From: an uncultured Clostridia bacterium
Lineage (GTDB): Bacteria; Bacillota; Clostridia; Oscillospirales; Ruminococcaceae
DNA length: 32,273 nucleotides
Assembly: GCA_947177735.1 (NCBI GenBank)
Contig: CAMWVP010000019.1
Coordinates: 1-32,273, forward strand
Direction: 5' to 3'
Both the position numbers and the translations under genes were made by a program. How positions within the stretch are numbered: position 1 is the first letter of the stretch; the number at the start of each line of letters is the position of its first letter. This document shows positions 7,910 to 15,999 of the stretch, in pieces. The notes beneath the pieces were generated by a model. The model saw only the letters and a list, made by a program, of their open reading frames with translations, had not been told where the DNA came from and searched no databases.

Positions 7910-9283
7910 ATGGAGACTGCCATTATAGTCATAAGTCTGTTGTCGGTATTGCTTGTCGGCGCACTCGCTTTTGCTGTTCGCACTATTTTGAAAATGAAAA
8001 AGGAACGTCTGCGCGACCTGGAGCACGATGAGATGACCGGGCTGCTCAACCGCGACGGCTTTATGCTGGCGGGTCGTTCGGCGCTTATGGGCGGAAGACG
8101 TGATATGTCGCTGATCATTTTTGATGTCGACAGGCTTGGGCTCATCAATACGCTGTTCGGTGCCGAGCGCGGAGATGATGTTATCCGCATTTTCGCAAGG
8201 GCTGTCGATACGGTGAAGTCCGACGGCGATATAACGGGCAGGGTGAATACGGACGATTTCGCGCTGCTGACGGGAATGGACGCAAGGACAGCCGTGGAAC
8301 GCTTTGAGAGTGCTCTCCGCGGAATGATAGACGACAGAGAGCTTTCGGAGCAGGTCAACTACTTCGCCGGTATCTGCCGCTACGACGGACACGACGATAT
8401 CTACACGCTGTACAATAAGGCGAATCTGTGCCTGTTGATGCGGCGCGACAACTTACGCGTATCGGAATTCACGCCCGATATGGAGAGCCGTATGGTCGAA
8501 AACGAGCTGCTGCGCTCGGAGATGCTCGACGCGCTCAGGCTCGGGCAGTTCGAGCTGTACTATCAGCCCAAGGTCTCGTTCAAGACGGGCGATATTCTGG
8601 GTGTGGAGGCGCTTATCCGCTGGCATCATCCCGTGAAAGGCTTTATCCCGCCGTGCGATTTTATACCGCTCGCGGAACAGTTCGGTATCATAACGCAGAT
8701 AGACGAATGGGGACTCATCACCGCTTGCTTACAGTGCAAGCAGTGGCAGGTGCAGGGACTGCCGCCCGTCAAGGTCTCGGTCAATATGTCACAGGCGCAG
8801 TTCGCGAGAACGGACGTGTACGCGTCGGTCGTTAAGGCGCTGGAGATGACGGGTCTGGAGCCGAAGTATCTCGAGATAGAGGTCACGGAGACGATGGCGA
8901 TGACCGACGTCGACCGCACGGTCGAGGTGCTCGGGAAGATACACTCGCTCGGAGTTTCCATTTCGATGGACGATTTCGGCACGGGCTACTCGTCGCTCGC
9001 GTCGCTTAAGACGATACCGTTCGACGTGCTCAAGATCGACCGCAGTCTGGTGTGCGACCTTAGCGAGAACGACACCTCGCGCAGGATCACGGGCGCTATC
9101 GTCGCGATGGGCAAAGCGCTGCGGATGGATGTGCTCGCGGAGGGCGTTGAGACGCGCGAGCAGAGCCGTCTCCTCGGCGAGATAGGCTGCGACCTCGCGC
9201 AAGGCTACCTGTTCAGCAAGCCGATGCCGGCTTCGGAGATCGAGACGATGCTTATCTTGCCGCTTAATGCGAAATTAGTATGA
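7910..9283 (+). CDS. membrane-anchored GGDEF-EAL cyclic-di-GMP protein
   Basis: The protein has one N-terminal membrane segment (about residues 3-27), then a GGDEF domain and a C-terminal EAL domain. At the GGDEF signature position the sequence reads GRVNTDDFALL, so the GG pair and the E are lost and cyclase activity is unlikely. The EAL domain keeps its key motifs: EALIRWHHP, VTETMA, DDFGTGYSS, KIDRSLV, AEGVET and QGYLFSKP. It is therefore probably a phosphodiesterase that breaks down cyclic-di-GMP, with the GGDEF part as a sensor or dimer module. GAGAGGTG lies 11 bases before the ATG at 7910; the ORF track begins at a GTG at 7874 without a clear ribosome binding site. It is monocistronic. 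Confidence 0.9.
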   Translation: METAIIVISLLSVLLVGALAFAVRTILKMKKERLRDLEHDEMTGLLNRDGFMLAGRSALMGGRRDMSLIIFDVDRLGLINTLFGAERGDDVIRIFARAVDTVKSDGDITGRVNTDDFALLTGMDARTAVERFESALRGMIDDRELSEQVNYFAGICRYDGHDDIYTLYNKANLCLLMRRDNLRVSEFTPDMESRMVENELLRSEMLDALRLGQFELYYQPKVSFKTGDILGVEALIRWHHPVKGFIPPCDFIPLAEQFGIITQIDEWGLITACLQCKQWQVQGLPPVKVSVNMSQAQFARTDVYASVVKALEMTGLEPKYLEIEVTETMAMTDVDRTVEVLGKIHSLGVSISMDDFGTGYSSLASLKTIPFDVLKIDRSLVCDLSENDTSRRITGAIVAMGKALRMDVLAEGVETREQSRLLGEIGCDLAQGYLFSKPMPASEIETMLILPLNAKLV

Positions 9284-9284
9284 T

Positions 9285-9314
9285 AAAAAAGGGACGGTAA
9301 CGCCCCTTTTTTCT
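9285..9314 (+). terminator. intrinsic terminator after the GGDEF-EAL gene
   Basis: AAAAAAGGG and CCCTTTTTT form a hairpin around a small CG/CG inner stem, giving an A-rich side and a T-run typical of a bidirectional-looking intrinsic terminator. Confidence 0.88.
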
Positions 9315-9408
9315 TTATTTATGAGCTTTTTTACAGTATCCTTAAAATTTTGTACACAATGCCTGTAAATCTTTTTGAAATTTCGTTAAAGATGACAAGT
9401 TTTTTTTC

Positions 9409-9437
9409 TTGACATTTGGCATAGTATGCACTATAAT
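9409..9437 (+). promoter_or_regulatory. consensus promoter of the secreted-protein operon
   Basis: A perfect TTGACA (9409-9414), a 17-base spacer and a perfect TATAAT (9432-9437) stand 66 bases before the ATG at 9504. This is the strongest promoter in the window by match to the vegetative sigma consensus. Confidence 0.88.
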
Positions 9438-9503
9438 TATAGTTAAGGGTGCGATTTGTATATGGCGAATTAAAATTCAACCCTAATGAAAGGAAAATTT
9501 ATT

Positions 9504-10109
9504 ATGAAAAAAGGAAGAAAAATGTTATGTATGATTATGGCGACGGTGACTGCGTTGTCTATGTCCGTTTCCGCGAGTGCGGAGAGCGTTGCGGACGACA
9601 GTGTTTTGACGGCTGAACCAGGAGTGACTGCCGAACCGGATGACGATGGGTATGTGCTTGTTTCCGAGGAAAGTTATACCGATGAAAACGGGGTGTTCAT
9701 TACTCATAGAAGCTATATAAAAAACACAGGGATTAGCACCTGTGATACATATTCCAGCGGCGAAGCAGATATTAGGGAAGAGGCTGATTATACTGTTAAC
9801 GGTACATATTGGGCGACTATATGGGTGAAAGGACATTTTAAATGGGATTCTAAGGCTGATACTTCAACTGTGACCCTTTTGGATCACGGATGTAAGACAA
9901 CTAATAGTACGAATATTTCGCTTGTACAAAATTCTTATCCTGTAACTAAGAATAATCAGGGAGGAGCTTGGGGTGGAAAAAAGTATTCTTATATTGAGAA
10001 GAAGATTAAGATGAAGACCAGTACTCCGATTGGGATTTCAAACGGCGAGTATGATTTTCGTTTATATGTTGATGTGAATGTGAATGGCGAGAAAAAAGTT
10101 AAAACATGA
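9504..10109 (+). CDS. secreted protein of unknown function
   Basis: I do not recognise this family. The 201-residue protein begins with a clear Sec signal peptide: a KKGRK n-region, a hydrophobic core and a likely cleavage site after SVSASA. The mature part starts with an acidic stretch rich in D, E and V, followed by a Tyr/Thr/Asn/Lys-rich sequence with alternating patterns suggesting beta-strands and only one Cys pair candidate. No sorting motif or lipobox is visible. AAGGAAAATTTATT before the ATG at 9504 makes this start better than the upstream ATG at 9486. Codon use is visibly more AT-rich than in the neighbours, a hint of different origin. It heads a likely operon with three small membrane proteins. 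Confidence 0.78.
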   Translation: MKKGRKMLCMIMATVTALSMSVSASAESVADDSVLTAEPGVTAEPDDDGYVLVSEESYTDENGVFITHRSYIKNTGISTCDTYSSGEADIREEADYTVNGTYWATIWVKGHFKWDSKADTSTVTLLDHGCKTTNSTNISLVQNSYPVTKNNQGGAWGGKKYSYIEKKIKMKTSTPIGISNGEYDFRLYVDVNVNGEKKVKT

Positions 10110-10137
10110 TTTACGGTTAATGTGAGGAGGTCTGCTT

Positions 10138-10611
10138 ATGTTTACGGAAAAAGTTAAAAACGCGGCGGAGAAGGTCATGCCCGTCGAAAAAAGATTTATT
10201 GAGAAGCTCGAGAGCTTTTTTGCCGAAAAGCCGCGCAGACTTATTGTCAGCGGCGTTGCGGCAGTGCTGCTTTTATTTCTGCTGTTTGTAATAACGGAAC
10301 GGGTTGATTTCTTCAGCGTTCCGAACGCGGTTCTGGGTCTGGCAGAGCTTATGGCGGTAGGTGCTTTCTTTGCCAATATAAATGAGTTTTCGCTAAAGAA
10401 ATTCGCTGCTGCCGTTTCCGTGGCTGCGGTAATACTGTATCTTGCGCTGATGACATACGGTGTGCTTGTCGGTGTGAATCTGAGCCAAATTGATTCCGCA
10501 ATCGCTATGTGGACTGGACACGTTATTCTGGCAATACCCGTTTGCGCGACCGCAATAACTCTGACCGTGCTTTTTGTATATTTCACGGTGTGCAGGAAAA
10601 AACGTTCCTAA
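10138..10611 (+). CDS. small four-TM membrane protein
   Basis: The function is unknown. The 157-residue protein has a charged, probably helical N-terminus of about 35 residues (KNAAEKVMPVEKRF), then four likely membrane segments near residues 36-53, 60-80, 87-110 and 124-150, ending in a basic CRKKRS tail. GGAGG is well placed before the ATG, 28 bases after the secreted-protein gene, so it is probably co-transcribed. Size, topology and the basic tail are shared with the next two genes, though sequence similarity is weak. Confidence 0.75.
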   Translation: MFTEKVKNAAEKVMPVEKRFIEKLESFFAEKPRRLIVSGVAAVLLLFLLFVITERVDFFSVPNAVLGLAELMAVGAFFANINEFSLKKFAAAVSVAAVILYLALMTYGVLVGVNLSQIDSAIAMWTGHVILAIPVCATAITLTVLFVYFTVCRKKRS

Positions 10612-10652
10612 TAGACTGCTGATGTAACCGTAACATAAGAAAGGGGTCTAAT

Positions 10653-11135
10653 ATGACAAACAACTATGAAGAACTCGGAAAATACAGTTTTGGCGCTCTT
10701 TTCAATGCCGCCGCACGAAAGCTGTTTGAAAAGAAGGCAGTGCGTTTGACGTTATGTGTTGCCGCAGCGATTGCTTCGATCATGGGAATGTCTACGGTTT
10801 ATCGATATTGCTACCCTACAATATGGTGGTTGTACGACTTGTTATGTCTGCCTGCTTTTACCGTGTGGACTGCGTCATCCGCGGGCTTTATTGCGAATAT
10901 CTGCGGCTATGGCATACGGAGTTACTTATGGATCACGGTCGGCTTGGGCGTGTTGTCGTGGCTGTGGAAAACCGCATATGATGTGCTCGGACATGCATGG
11001 TATCCCGATATGTGGACAGATTTCCGGAGCAGCATCGGCATTGAGCTTCTGCAAACCCTGCCGATGATGTTGGCGGCGGTGGGTATCATCCTGCTTATCG
11101 GAAAGGTTCTCACGCGCAGAAAAAAGAAAGCATAA
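10653..11135 (+). CDS. small membrane protein, paralogue A
   Basis: The function is unknown. The 160-residue protein starts MTNNYEEL, has an amphipathic N-terminal stretch with LFEKKAVR, then about four membrane segments and a basic end LTRRKKKA. It resembles the next gene in the N-terminal MT(N/D)NYxE start, the FEKK motif before the first membrane segment and the (L/F)TRxKKK(A/S) end, so the two look like diverged tandem duplicates. AAGGGG precedes the ATG. The middle part is Trp-rich. Confidence 0.75.
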   Translation: MTNNYEELGKYSFGALFNAAARKLFEKKAVRLTLCVAAAIASIMGMSTVYRYCYPTIWWLYDLLCLPAFTVWTASSAGFIANICGYGIRSYLWITVGLGVLSWLWKTAYDVLGHAWYPDMWTDFRSSIGIELLQTLPMMLAAVGIILLIGKVLTRRKKKA

Positions 11136-11199
11136 TAAGACCGCGGCGTCGAGCTAATGACTCGGTTCGGTTAGTGGAGTATTGTTTTTGGAGGTGTAC

Positions 11200-11673
11200 A
11201 TGACAGACAATTACAAAGAATACGACGTACCGGAGATGGCGGCGGCTTTGCTGAACCGGGCGTTTGAAAAAAAGAAAACAAGAGTTACCGCTGCTTTGAT
11301 CATGCTGCTTGTGTCGATCTTTTGCATAAGAGAGCTGCACTCAGGCTGGTATATCATGGAAAATACGGGTTTCTCGTACGTATTGAGCATAATGCTTTTT
11401 GCGGCGGCTATCTTGAGCGGCGCAATACTGTTGTCGAGCTTGGGCGTCTTTAAGAAATGGAAATTCAACACGGGCGCGTTGGTATCGGCGCTATTGCTGT
11501 GGGGAGCGATGGCATTTCTGGGGGTGTTTACGACTTTGTATGCAGGCTCTGCTAATGAGGTCTGGATCGTCGTTGACAGATTGCTTTGGTATACCGCGCC
11601 AATGCTTGCCATATCCTTGGGGATCGTGATATTAACGGGAATGAGTTTCACGCGAGGAAAAAAGAAATCGTAA
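11200..11673 (+). CDS. small membrane protein, paralogue B
   Basis: The 157-residue protein is the apparent paralogue of the preceding gene (MTDNYKEY start, FEKKKTR motif, FTRGKKKS end) with about four membrane segments. The ORF track begins at a TTG six codons earlier; the ATG at 11200 is chosen because GGAGGTGTAC lies directly before it. A terminator follows at 11683, closing a four-gene unit that starts at the consensus promoter at 9409. What the unit does cannot be told from sequence; export, immunity or surface modification are only guesses. Confidence 0.75.
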   Translation: MTDNYKEYDVPEMAAALLNRAFEKKKTRVTAALIMLLVSIFCIRELHSGWYIMENTGFSYVLSIMLFAAAILSGAILLSSLGVFKKWKFNTGALVSALLLWGAMAFLGVFTTLYAGSANEVWIVVDRLLWYTAPMLAISLGIVILTGMSFTRGKKKS

Positions 11674-11682
11674 TAATATCGT

Positions 11683-11713
11683 GGCGCTGGGCGAAAGGCT
11701 CGGCGCCGTTTTT
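11683..11713 (+). terminator. terminator of the secreted/membrane-protein operon
   Basis: GGCGCTGGGC (11683-11692) pairs with GCTCGGCGCC (11698-11707) with two G-U pairs across GAAAG, followed by G and five T. Confidence 0.85.
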
Positions 11714-11769
11714 GTCGGAAACGGCGGTATGCTTTTTGAAAATATTTCTATATAATTTGTAAAAAATAC

Positions 11770-11798
11770 TTGAAAAATTTCCCCAAATATTGTACAAT
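11770..11798 (+). promoter_or_regulatory. pgk promoter
   Basis: TTGAAA (11770-11775) and TACAAT (11793-11798) are spaced by 17 bases, about 70 bases before the pgk ATG. No other clear element is visible in the leader. Confidence 0.7.
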
Positions 11799-11871
11799 AT
11801 ATAGTAGATAGTCAAAGTTTTGTCATTTGGCAGATTTTGACAAATTTCACTTACGAAAGGAAATAATTATT

Positions 11872-13092
11872 ATGGCTAAGCTCAACAAGAAGAATGTAGA
11901 GGATCTGAACGTCAAGGGGAAGTTCGTGCTGGTGCGCGTTGACTTCAACGTTCCGCTCAAGGACGGCAAGATCACCAACGACAACCGTATCACCGCGGCT
12001 CTGCCCACGATCAACAAGCTGACGGATAACGGCGCTAAGGTTGTTCTGTGCTCGCACCTCGGCAAGCCGAAGAACGGTCCCGAGGCTAAGTTCTCGCTGA
12101 AGCCCGCTGCCGACAGACTGGCGGAGCTGGTTAAGGGTAAGGTAACGTTCGCTCCCGACGATACAGTTGTAGGCGAAAACGCTAAGAAGGCGGTTGCGGC
12201 TATGGGCGAGGGCGATATCGTAGTCCTCGAGAACACACGTTTCCGCGGCGCGGACGAGACCAAGAACGGCGAGGGCTTCTCGAAGGAGCTTGCCGATCTC
12301 GTAAACGGCGAGATATTCGTTATGGACGCTTTCGGTTCTTCCCACAGAGCTCACGCTTCCACTGTAGGCGTTACCAAGTTCGTCAAGGAGACCGCTGTCG
12401 GCTATCTGATGAACAAGGAGATCGAGTTCCTCGGCAATGCCGTTGAGAGCCCCGAGAGACCGTTCGTTGCCGTACTCGGCGGCGCTAAGGTAGCGGATAA
12501 GCTGAACGTTATCTCCAACCTGCTCGAAAAGTGCGACACGCTCATCATCGGCGGCGGTATGGCTTACACCTTCCTCAAGGCACAGGGCATGGAAGTCGGC
12601 AAATCGTTGGTTGACGATGAGAAGATCGACTACTGCAAGGACATGATCGCTAAGGCTGAAAAGAACGGCAAGAAGCTGCTGCTCCCGATCGACACCACTA
12701 TCGCTGCGGGTTTCCCCGACCCGATCGACGCTCCCATTGAAGTATCTACGGTTGATTCCGATAAGATCCCCGCGGATATGGAGGGTCTGGATATCGGCCC
12801 CAAGACAATGGAGCTGTTCGCGAACGAGGTCAAGTCCGCTAAGACCGTTGTATGGAACGGCCCGATGGGCGTATTCGAGAATCCCATACTCGCTAAGGGC
12901 ACTATCGCGGTGGCTAAGGGCATGGCAGAGGCGAACGCTACGACTATCATCGGCGGCGGCGACTCGGCTGCGGCTGTTGTACAGCTCGGCTTCTCCGATA
13001 AGATGAGCCACATCTCCACCGGCGGCGGCGCGTCTCTGGAATACCTCGAGGGTAAGGGACTTCCCGGTATCGACGCTATTCAGGACAAGTAA
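11872..13092 (+). CDS. pgk: phosphoglycerate kinase
   Basis: Pgk transfers phosphate from 1,3-bisphosphoglycerate to ADP in glycolysis. The 406-residue protein has the N-terminal VRVDFNVPL motif, the substrate-binding HLGKPK and [12 protein letters not shown] segments, [12 protein letters not shown], and the nucleotide-domain motifs GPMGVFE and GGGDSAAAV. The ORF track starts 15 codons upstream; the ATG at 11872 is preferred because GAAAGGAA lies about 10 bases before it and the protein then begins [11 protein letters not shown]. It is followed by its own terminator, so tpiA and gpmI downstream probably use other promoters or read-through. Confidence 0.97.
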   Translation: MAKLNKKNVEDLNVKGKFVLVRVDFNVPLKDGKITNDNRITAALPTINKLTDNGAKVVLCSHLGKPKNGPEAKFSLKPAADRLAELVKGKVTFAPDDTVVGENAKKAVAAMGEGDIVVLENTRFRGADETKNGEGFSKELADLVNGEIFVMDAFGSSHRAHASTVGVTKFVKETAVGYLMNKEIEFLGNAVESPERPFVAVLGGAKVADKLNVISNLLEKCDTLIIGGGMAYTFLKAQGMEVGKSLVDDEKIDYCKDMIAKAEKNGKKLLLPIDTTIAAGFPDPIDAPIEVSTVDSDKIPADMEGLDIGPKTMELFANEVKSAKTVVWNGPMGVFENPILAKGTIAVAKGMAEANATTIIGGGDSAAAVVQLGFSDKMSHISTGGGASLEYLEGKGLPGIDAIQDK

Positions 13093-13129
13093 TCGCATTA
13101 TACCGCGCAAAACGCTGTTGACATTTTCG

Positions 13130-13170
13130 GTATGCCGCAGGCTTGCCACGGCAAGCGGCGGTATACTTTT
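13130..13170 (+). terminator. pgk terminator
   Basis: GCTTGCC-AC-GGCAAGC forms a perfect inner stem, extended by GTATGCCGC on the left and GGCGGTATAC on the right, followed by four T. The loop is only two bases, so the top pairs probably open. Confidence 0.7.
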
Positions 13171-13188
13171 GTTAAAAGGGAGACTCTG

Positions 13189-14289
13189 TTGACCGGACGA
13201 AAGTATTTTATCGATAACCTAAGGATTCTGTCAATTCTGATGCTGTTTCCGTTTCACGCGGCAATGTGCTTTCTGTCGGGCGGCTATTACGGCTATTATG
13301 TTTACGGCGGGGAGATGCCCGCGCTGCAATATATCGATCTTGCGGTGTATCCGTGGTGGATGTCCTTGATGTTCGCGCTTGCGGGAGCGTCGGCTTATTT
13401 CGCGCTCAAAAAACGGACGGCTGCCGAATACGCAAAGGAGCGCGTTCTGAGACTGCTTATTCCGTTCGTGAGCGGGCTGCTGCTTTGGATACCGATACAG
13501 AGCTTTACAGCTGACGTTTTTTACAACGGTTATCAAGGCGGATTTTTAAGGCACTATTCGGTTTTCTTCACAAAATGGACAGACCTTACGGGATATGACG
13601 GCGGGTTTACGCCCGGGCATTTATGGTTTATATTGTTCCTGTTTGTGTTTTCGTTGGTGTTCTTACCTTTGAACGCTTGGTATGCCAAACGTGATAAGAA
13701 GCCCGAGCTGTCGAAAATTCCCGTTGCGGTGATGATCGCGGGCGGATTTGTGCTGTTGAGCGCGTGCGGACTTGTCGCGAATGTCGGCGGAAAAGGCGTG
13801 CTTGAATTTGCGGTATGCTTTCTGTTGGGTTTCTTTTTGTTTACCGATGACGACGTGATAGAAAAGCTGAAACGTAACTGGATATTGCTTTGCGGCTTGT
13901 GGCTCGTGATGATGATCTTCCGCTGTGTTATGCGGAATGTTGGTATCGAAAGCGAAGCCTTTTGGTACCTTGATTTCAGAGCCTTGGAGTGGACGGGCGT
14001 TCTGGGAGCGGCAGCGGTCGGAGCTAAGTTTTTGGATTTCAAAAACGGGTTTACGGATTATTTTTCTCCTGCCTGTTTTCCGATTTACTGGCTTCACCAA
14101 ACCGTACTTGCGGCGGCAGCGTTCTTTATCGTAAAGATCGACTGCGCGGGCTTTATACGCTTCCTCTTGATAATATTCGTCAGCTTTGCCGTTACCTTAG
14201 GACTTTATGAGGTCTGCAAAAGGGCGGCTCCGCTTCGGTTTATTACGGGAATAAAAAAACGGAAAAGCTCGGAGGTGATATCACCGTAA
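13189..14289 (+). CDS. membrane acyltransferase, acyltransferase-3 family
   Basis: This is an integral membrane protein of about ten hydrophobic segments beginning with YFIDNLRILSILMLFPFHAA, the characteristic start of acyltransferase-3 (OafA/YrrM-like) proteins, with the conserved His in the first membrane helix. Members transfer acyl groups to cell-wall or exopolysaccharide substrates; the substrate here cannot be told. The ORF track begins at an ATG at 13132 inside the pgk terminator; I prefer the TTG at 13189 because AAAAGGGAG lies just before it and the family alignment begins there, giving 366 residues. It sits between pgk and tpiA without an obvious metabolic link. Confidence 0.82.
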   Translation: MTGRKYFIDNLRILSILMLFPFHAAMCFLSGGYYGYYVYGGEMPALQYIDLAVYPWWMSLMFALAGASAYFALKKRTAAEYAKERVLRLLIPFVSGLLLWIPIQSFTADVFYNGYQGGFLRHYSVFFTKWTDLTGYDGGFTPGHLWFILFLFVFSLVFLPLNAWYAKRDKKPELSKIPVAVMIAGGFVLLSACGLVANVGGKGVLEFAVCFLLGFFLFTDDDVIEKLKRNWILLCGLWLVMMIFRCVMRNVGIESEAFWYLDFRALEWTGVLGAAAVGAKFLDFKNGFTDYFSPACFPIYWLHQTVLAAAAFFIVKIDCAGFIRFLLIIFVSFAVTLGLYEVCKRAAPLRFITGIKKRKSSEVISP

Positions 14290-14323
14290 AAAACGAGACG
14301 TCCTTTATCGAAAGGAGAATCCA

Positions 14324-15511
14324 ATGACTTTAAACAATGAAAAAATCGAGTTGATAACCGACTGCACCATAGATCGCAAAGATGGCAACATAGAATTTGC
14401 GGAGATGAAGAACTCCAGATTCTGCGCCGTTGTTTCGGAATGTGATTTTAGCGGTTCGGAATTTCATCGTACTAATCTTTCGGGAGATTATTTTGAAAGC
14501 TCCGACATGAGCGGAGCCTACTTTGAAGAGGTCAACCTGTCGGGTGCGGGATTCGAGCGCTCAAATATAAGCGGCGCAGCGTTTACCGACGTAAATCTTC
14601 GCGGCGCGGCATTTGAGGGCTGCGACCTTTCGGGCGTTGAGATCACCGACTGCAAGCTCGACGGAATGACGGTCAACGGCTACGATAGTTCGGAGCTTAT
14701 CGAATTTTACAAAAACAACCATAAGGATAATGGGAATATGAAGAAGAATGCAAGAAAAGCAATTATCGCGGGCAACTGGAAAATGAACAAGACCCGCCCC
14801 GAGGCTAAGGCTCTGCTTGAGGAGCTCAAGCCCCTTGTAGCGGACGTTAAGAGCGTTGAGATCGTGGCGTGCGTACCGTTTACGAACCTCGAGACCGCGC
14901 TCAGCGTTACCGCCGGCACGAACATCAAGATCGGCGCGGAGAATTGCCACTTCGAGAAGAGCGGCGCGTTCACGGGTGAGATATCCGCGGATATGCTCGC
15001 GGAGATGGGCGTTGAGTATGTCGTTCTCGGTCACTCCGAGCGTCGTCAGTACTTCAACGAGACCGACGAGACCGTCAACAAGCGCACCAAGGCGGCGCTG
15101 GCTGCGGGCTTGAAGCCGATCGTATGCGTTGGCGAGCTGCTCTGGGAGCGCGAGTGCAACATCACCGAGGAGGTCATCGCTCGCCAGATCAAGCTTGATT
15201 TCTTCGCAATCTCCGCGGATGACGTAAAGAAGTGCGTTATCGCGTATGAGCCGGTTTGGGCTATCGGCACGGGCAAGACCGCGACCGCTGAGCAGGCGGA
15301 GGAGGTCTGCGCATTTATCCGCGCTCAGCTCGCAAAGCTGTACAGCGAGGACGTTGCCGAGGCTGTAACTATTCAGTACGGCGGCTCTATGAACGCGAAG
15401 AACGCCGAGGAGCTCGTCTCCAAGACCAACGTTGACGGCGGTCTTATCGGCGGCGCTTCCCTTAAAGCTGAGGACTTCACCGTAATTATTAAGGCTGCGG
15501 AGAACGGCTGA
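14324..15511 (+). CDS. tpiA: pentapeptide-repeat protein fused to triosephosphate isomerase
   Basis: One uninterrupted frame encodes two modules. Residues 1-138 contain about 14 consecutive A(D/N)LSG-type pentapeptides such as TNLSG, SDMSG, VNLSG and CDLSG, which would form a right-handed quadrilateral beta-helix. From Met139 a complete 257-residue triosephosphate isomerase follows, with AGNWKMNKT (catalytic Lys), GHSERR (His), YEPVWAIGTG (Glu) and QYGGSMNA. The enzyme interconverts dihydroxyacetone phosphate and glyceraldehyde 3-phosphate. GAAAGGAG precedes the first ATG, and AAGGAT precedes Met139, so both a fusion and a free TIM could be made. Ordinary TIM is about 250 residues without extension; loss of a stop codon between two genes is the simplest origin. 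Confidence 0.88.
   Translation: MTLNNEKIELITDCTIDRKDGNIEFAEMKNSRFCAVVSECDFSGSEFHRTNLSGDYFESSDMSGAYFEEVNLSGAGFERSNISGAAFTDVNLRGAAFEGCDLSGVEITDCKLDGMTVNGYDSSELIEFYKNNHKDNGNMKKNARKAIIAGNWKMNKTRPEAKALLEELKPLVADVKSVEIVACVPFTNLETALSVTAGTNIKIGAENCHFEKSGAFTGEISADMLAEMGVEYVVLGHSERRQYFNETDETVNKRTKAALAAGLKPIVCVGELLWERECNITEEVIARQIKLDFFAISADDVKKCVIAYEPVWAIGTGKTATAEQAEEVCAFIRAQLAKLYSEDVAEAVTIQYGGSMNAKNAEELVSKTNVDGGLIGGASLKAEDFTVIIKAAENG
14723..14740 (+). promoter_or_regulatory. internal ribosome binding site and start for stand-alone TIM
   Basis: AAGGAT lies about 10 bases before the in-frame ATG at 14738, exactly where a normal triosephosphate isomerase would begin. This may allow independent translation of the enzyme within the fused frame. 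Confidence 0.5.
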
Positions 15512-15981
15512 TGAAGAAACGCGCGTTATTTCTGAACTTATCGCTGATATTCGGCGTTGCGTATCACGCACTGTTTATCGCGGGGTATCTGCTGCAAAAG
15601 CCGCTGTTCGGCTGGCAATATCCTCCCGAAACGTTAGAGCAGCTTGAAACAGTATATTGTGTGCCTGTAATAGTTGTTACGGCGGTTTGCGGCATTGGCT
15701 TTGCAGTGTTCGCGCTGTTGATGAGGAAAAACACGTCGCGAGGTTTGTTTGTCGGTGCGGTAGTTTTTTCCGGCGGAGCGTTCGTTGTCGAAAGGATAGC
15801 GAACAACATTGCGGCGAACAACATTATTTTATTAAATAAGTTAAAAGCTGAAAATGGTGAACTTGGAGTAATAGCATATGGTTTGAATAGTACTGCGGTT
15901 GCGGCGCTTGATATGTTTTTGCTCCCGTTGTTTGCGGCGGCAATAGTGCTGATGTGCTGCGCGGCTTGTGTAAAAGAATAA
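15511..15981 (+). CDS. small four-TM membrane protein
   Basis: I do not recognise the family. The 156-residue protein has four likely membrane segments (about residues 7-28, 49-72, 78-100 and 128-153) and no clear catalytic motif. Its ATG shares a base with the tpiA stop (TGATG), so it is translationally coupled to tpiA. gpmI begins 18 bases after it. No role in glycolysis is evident; it may simply ride in the operon. Confidence 0.72.
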   Translation: MKKRALFLNLSLIFGVAYHALFIAGYLLQKPLFGWQYPPETLEQLETVYCVPVIVVTAVCGIGFAVFALLMRKNTSRGLFVGAVVFSGGAFVVERIANNIAANNIILLNKLKAENGELGVIAYGLNSTAVAALDMFLLPLFAAAIVLMCCAACVKE

Positions 15982-15999
15982 TTTTTAGGAGATGATAAT

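Noticed and set aside
9504-10109. Secreted protein as a sortase substrate
   Set aside because: Its C-terminus is short and charged (GEKKVKT) with no sorting motif or membrane segment.
11851-13149. 432-codon minus-strand ORF opposite pgk
   Set aside because: Antisense shadow of a certain gene, without ribosome binding site or domain.
14274-14285. Perfect 12-base palindrome GGTGATATCACC
   Set aside because: It lies within the last codons of the acyltransferase gene, is short and has no companion copy; chance is adequate.
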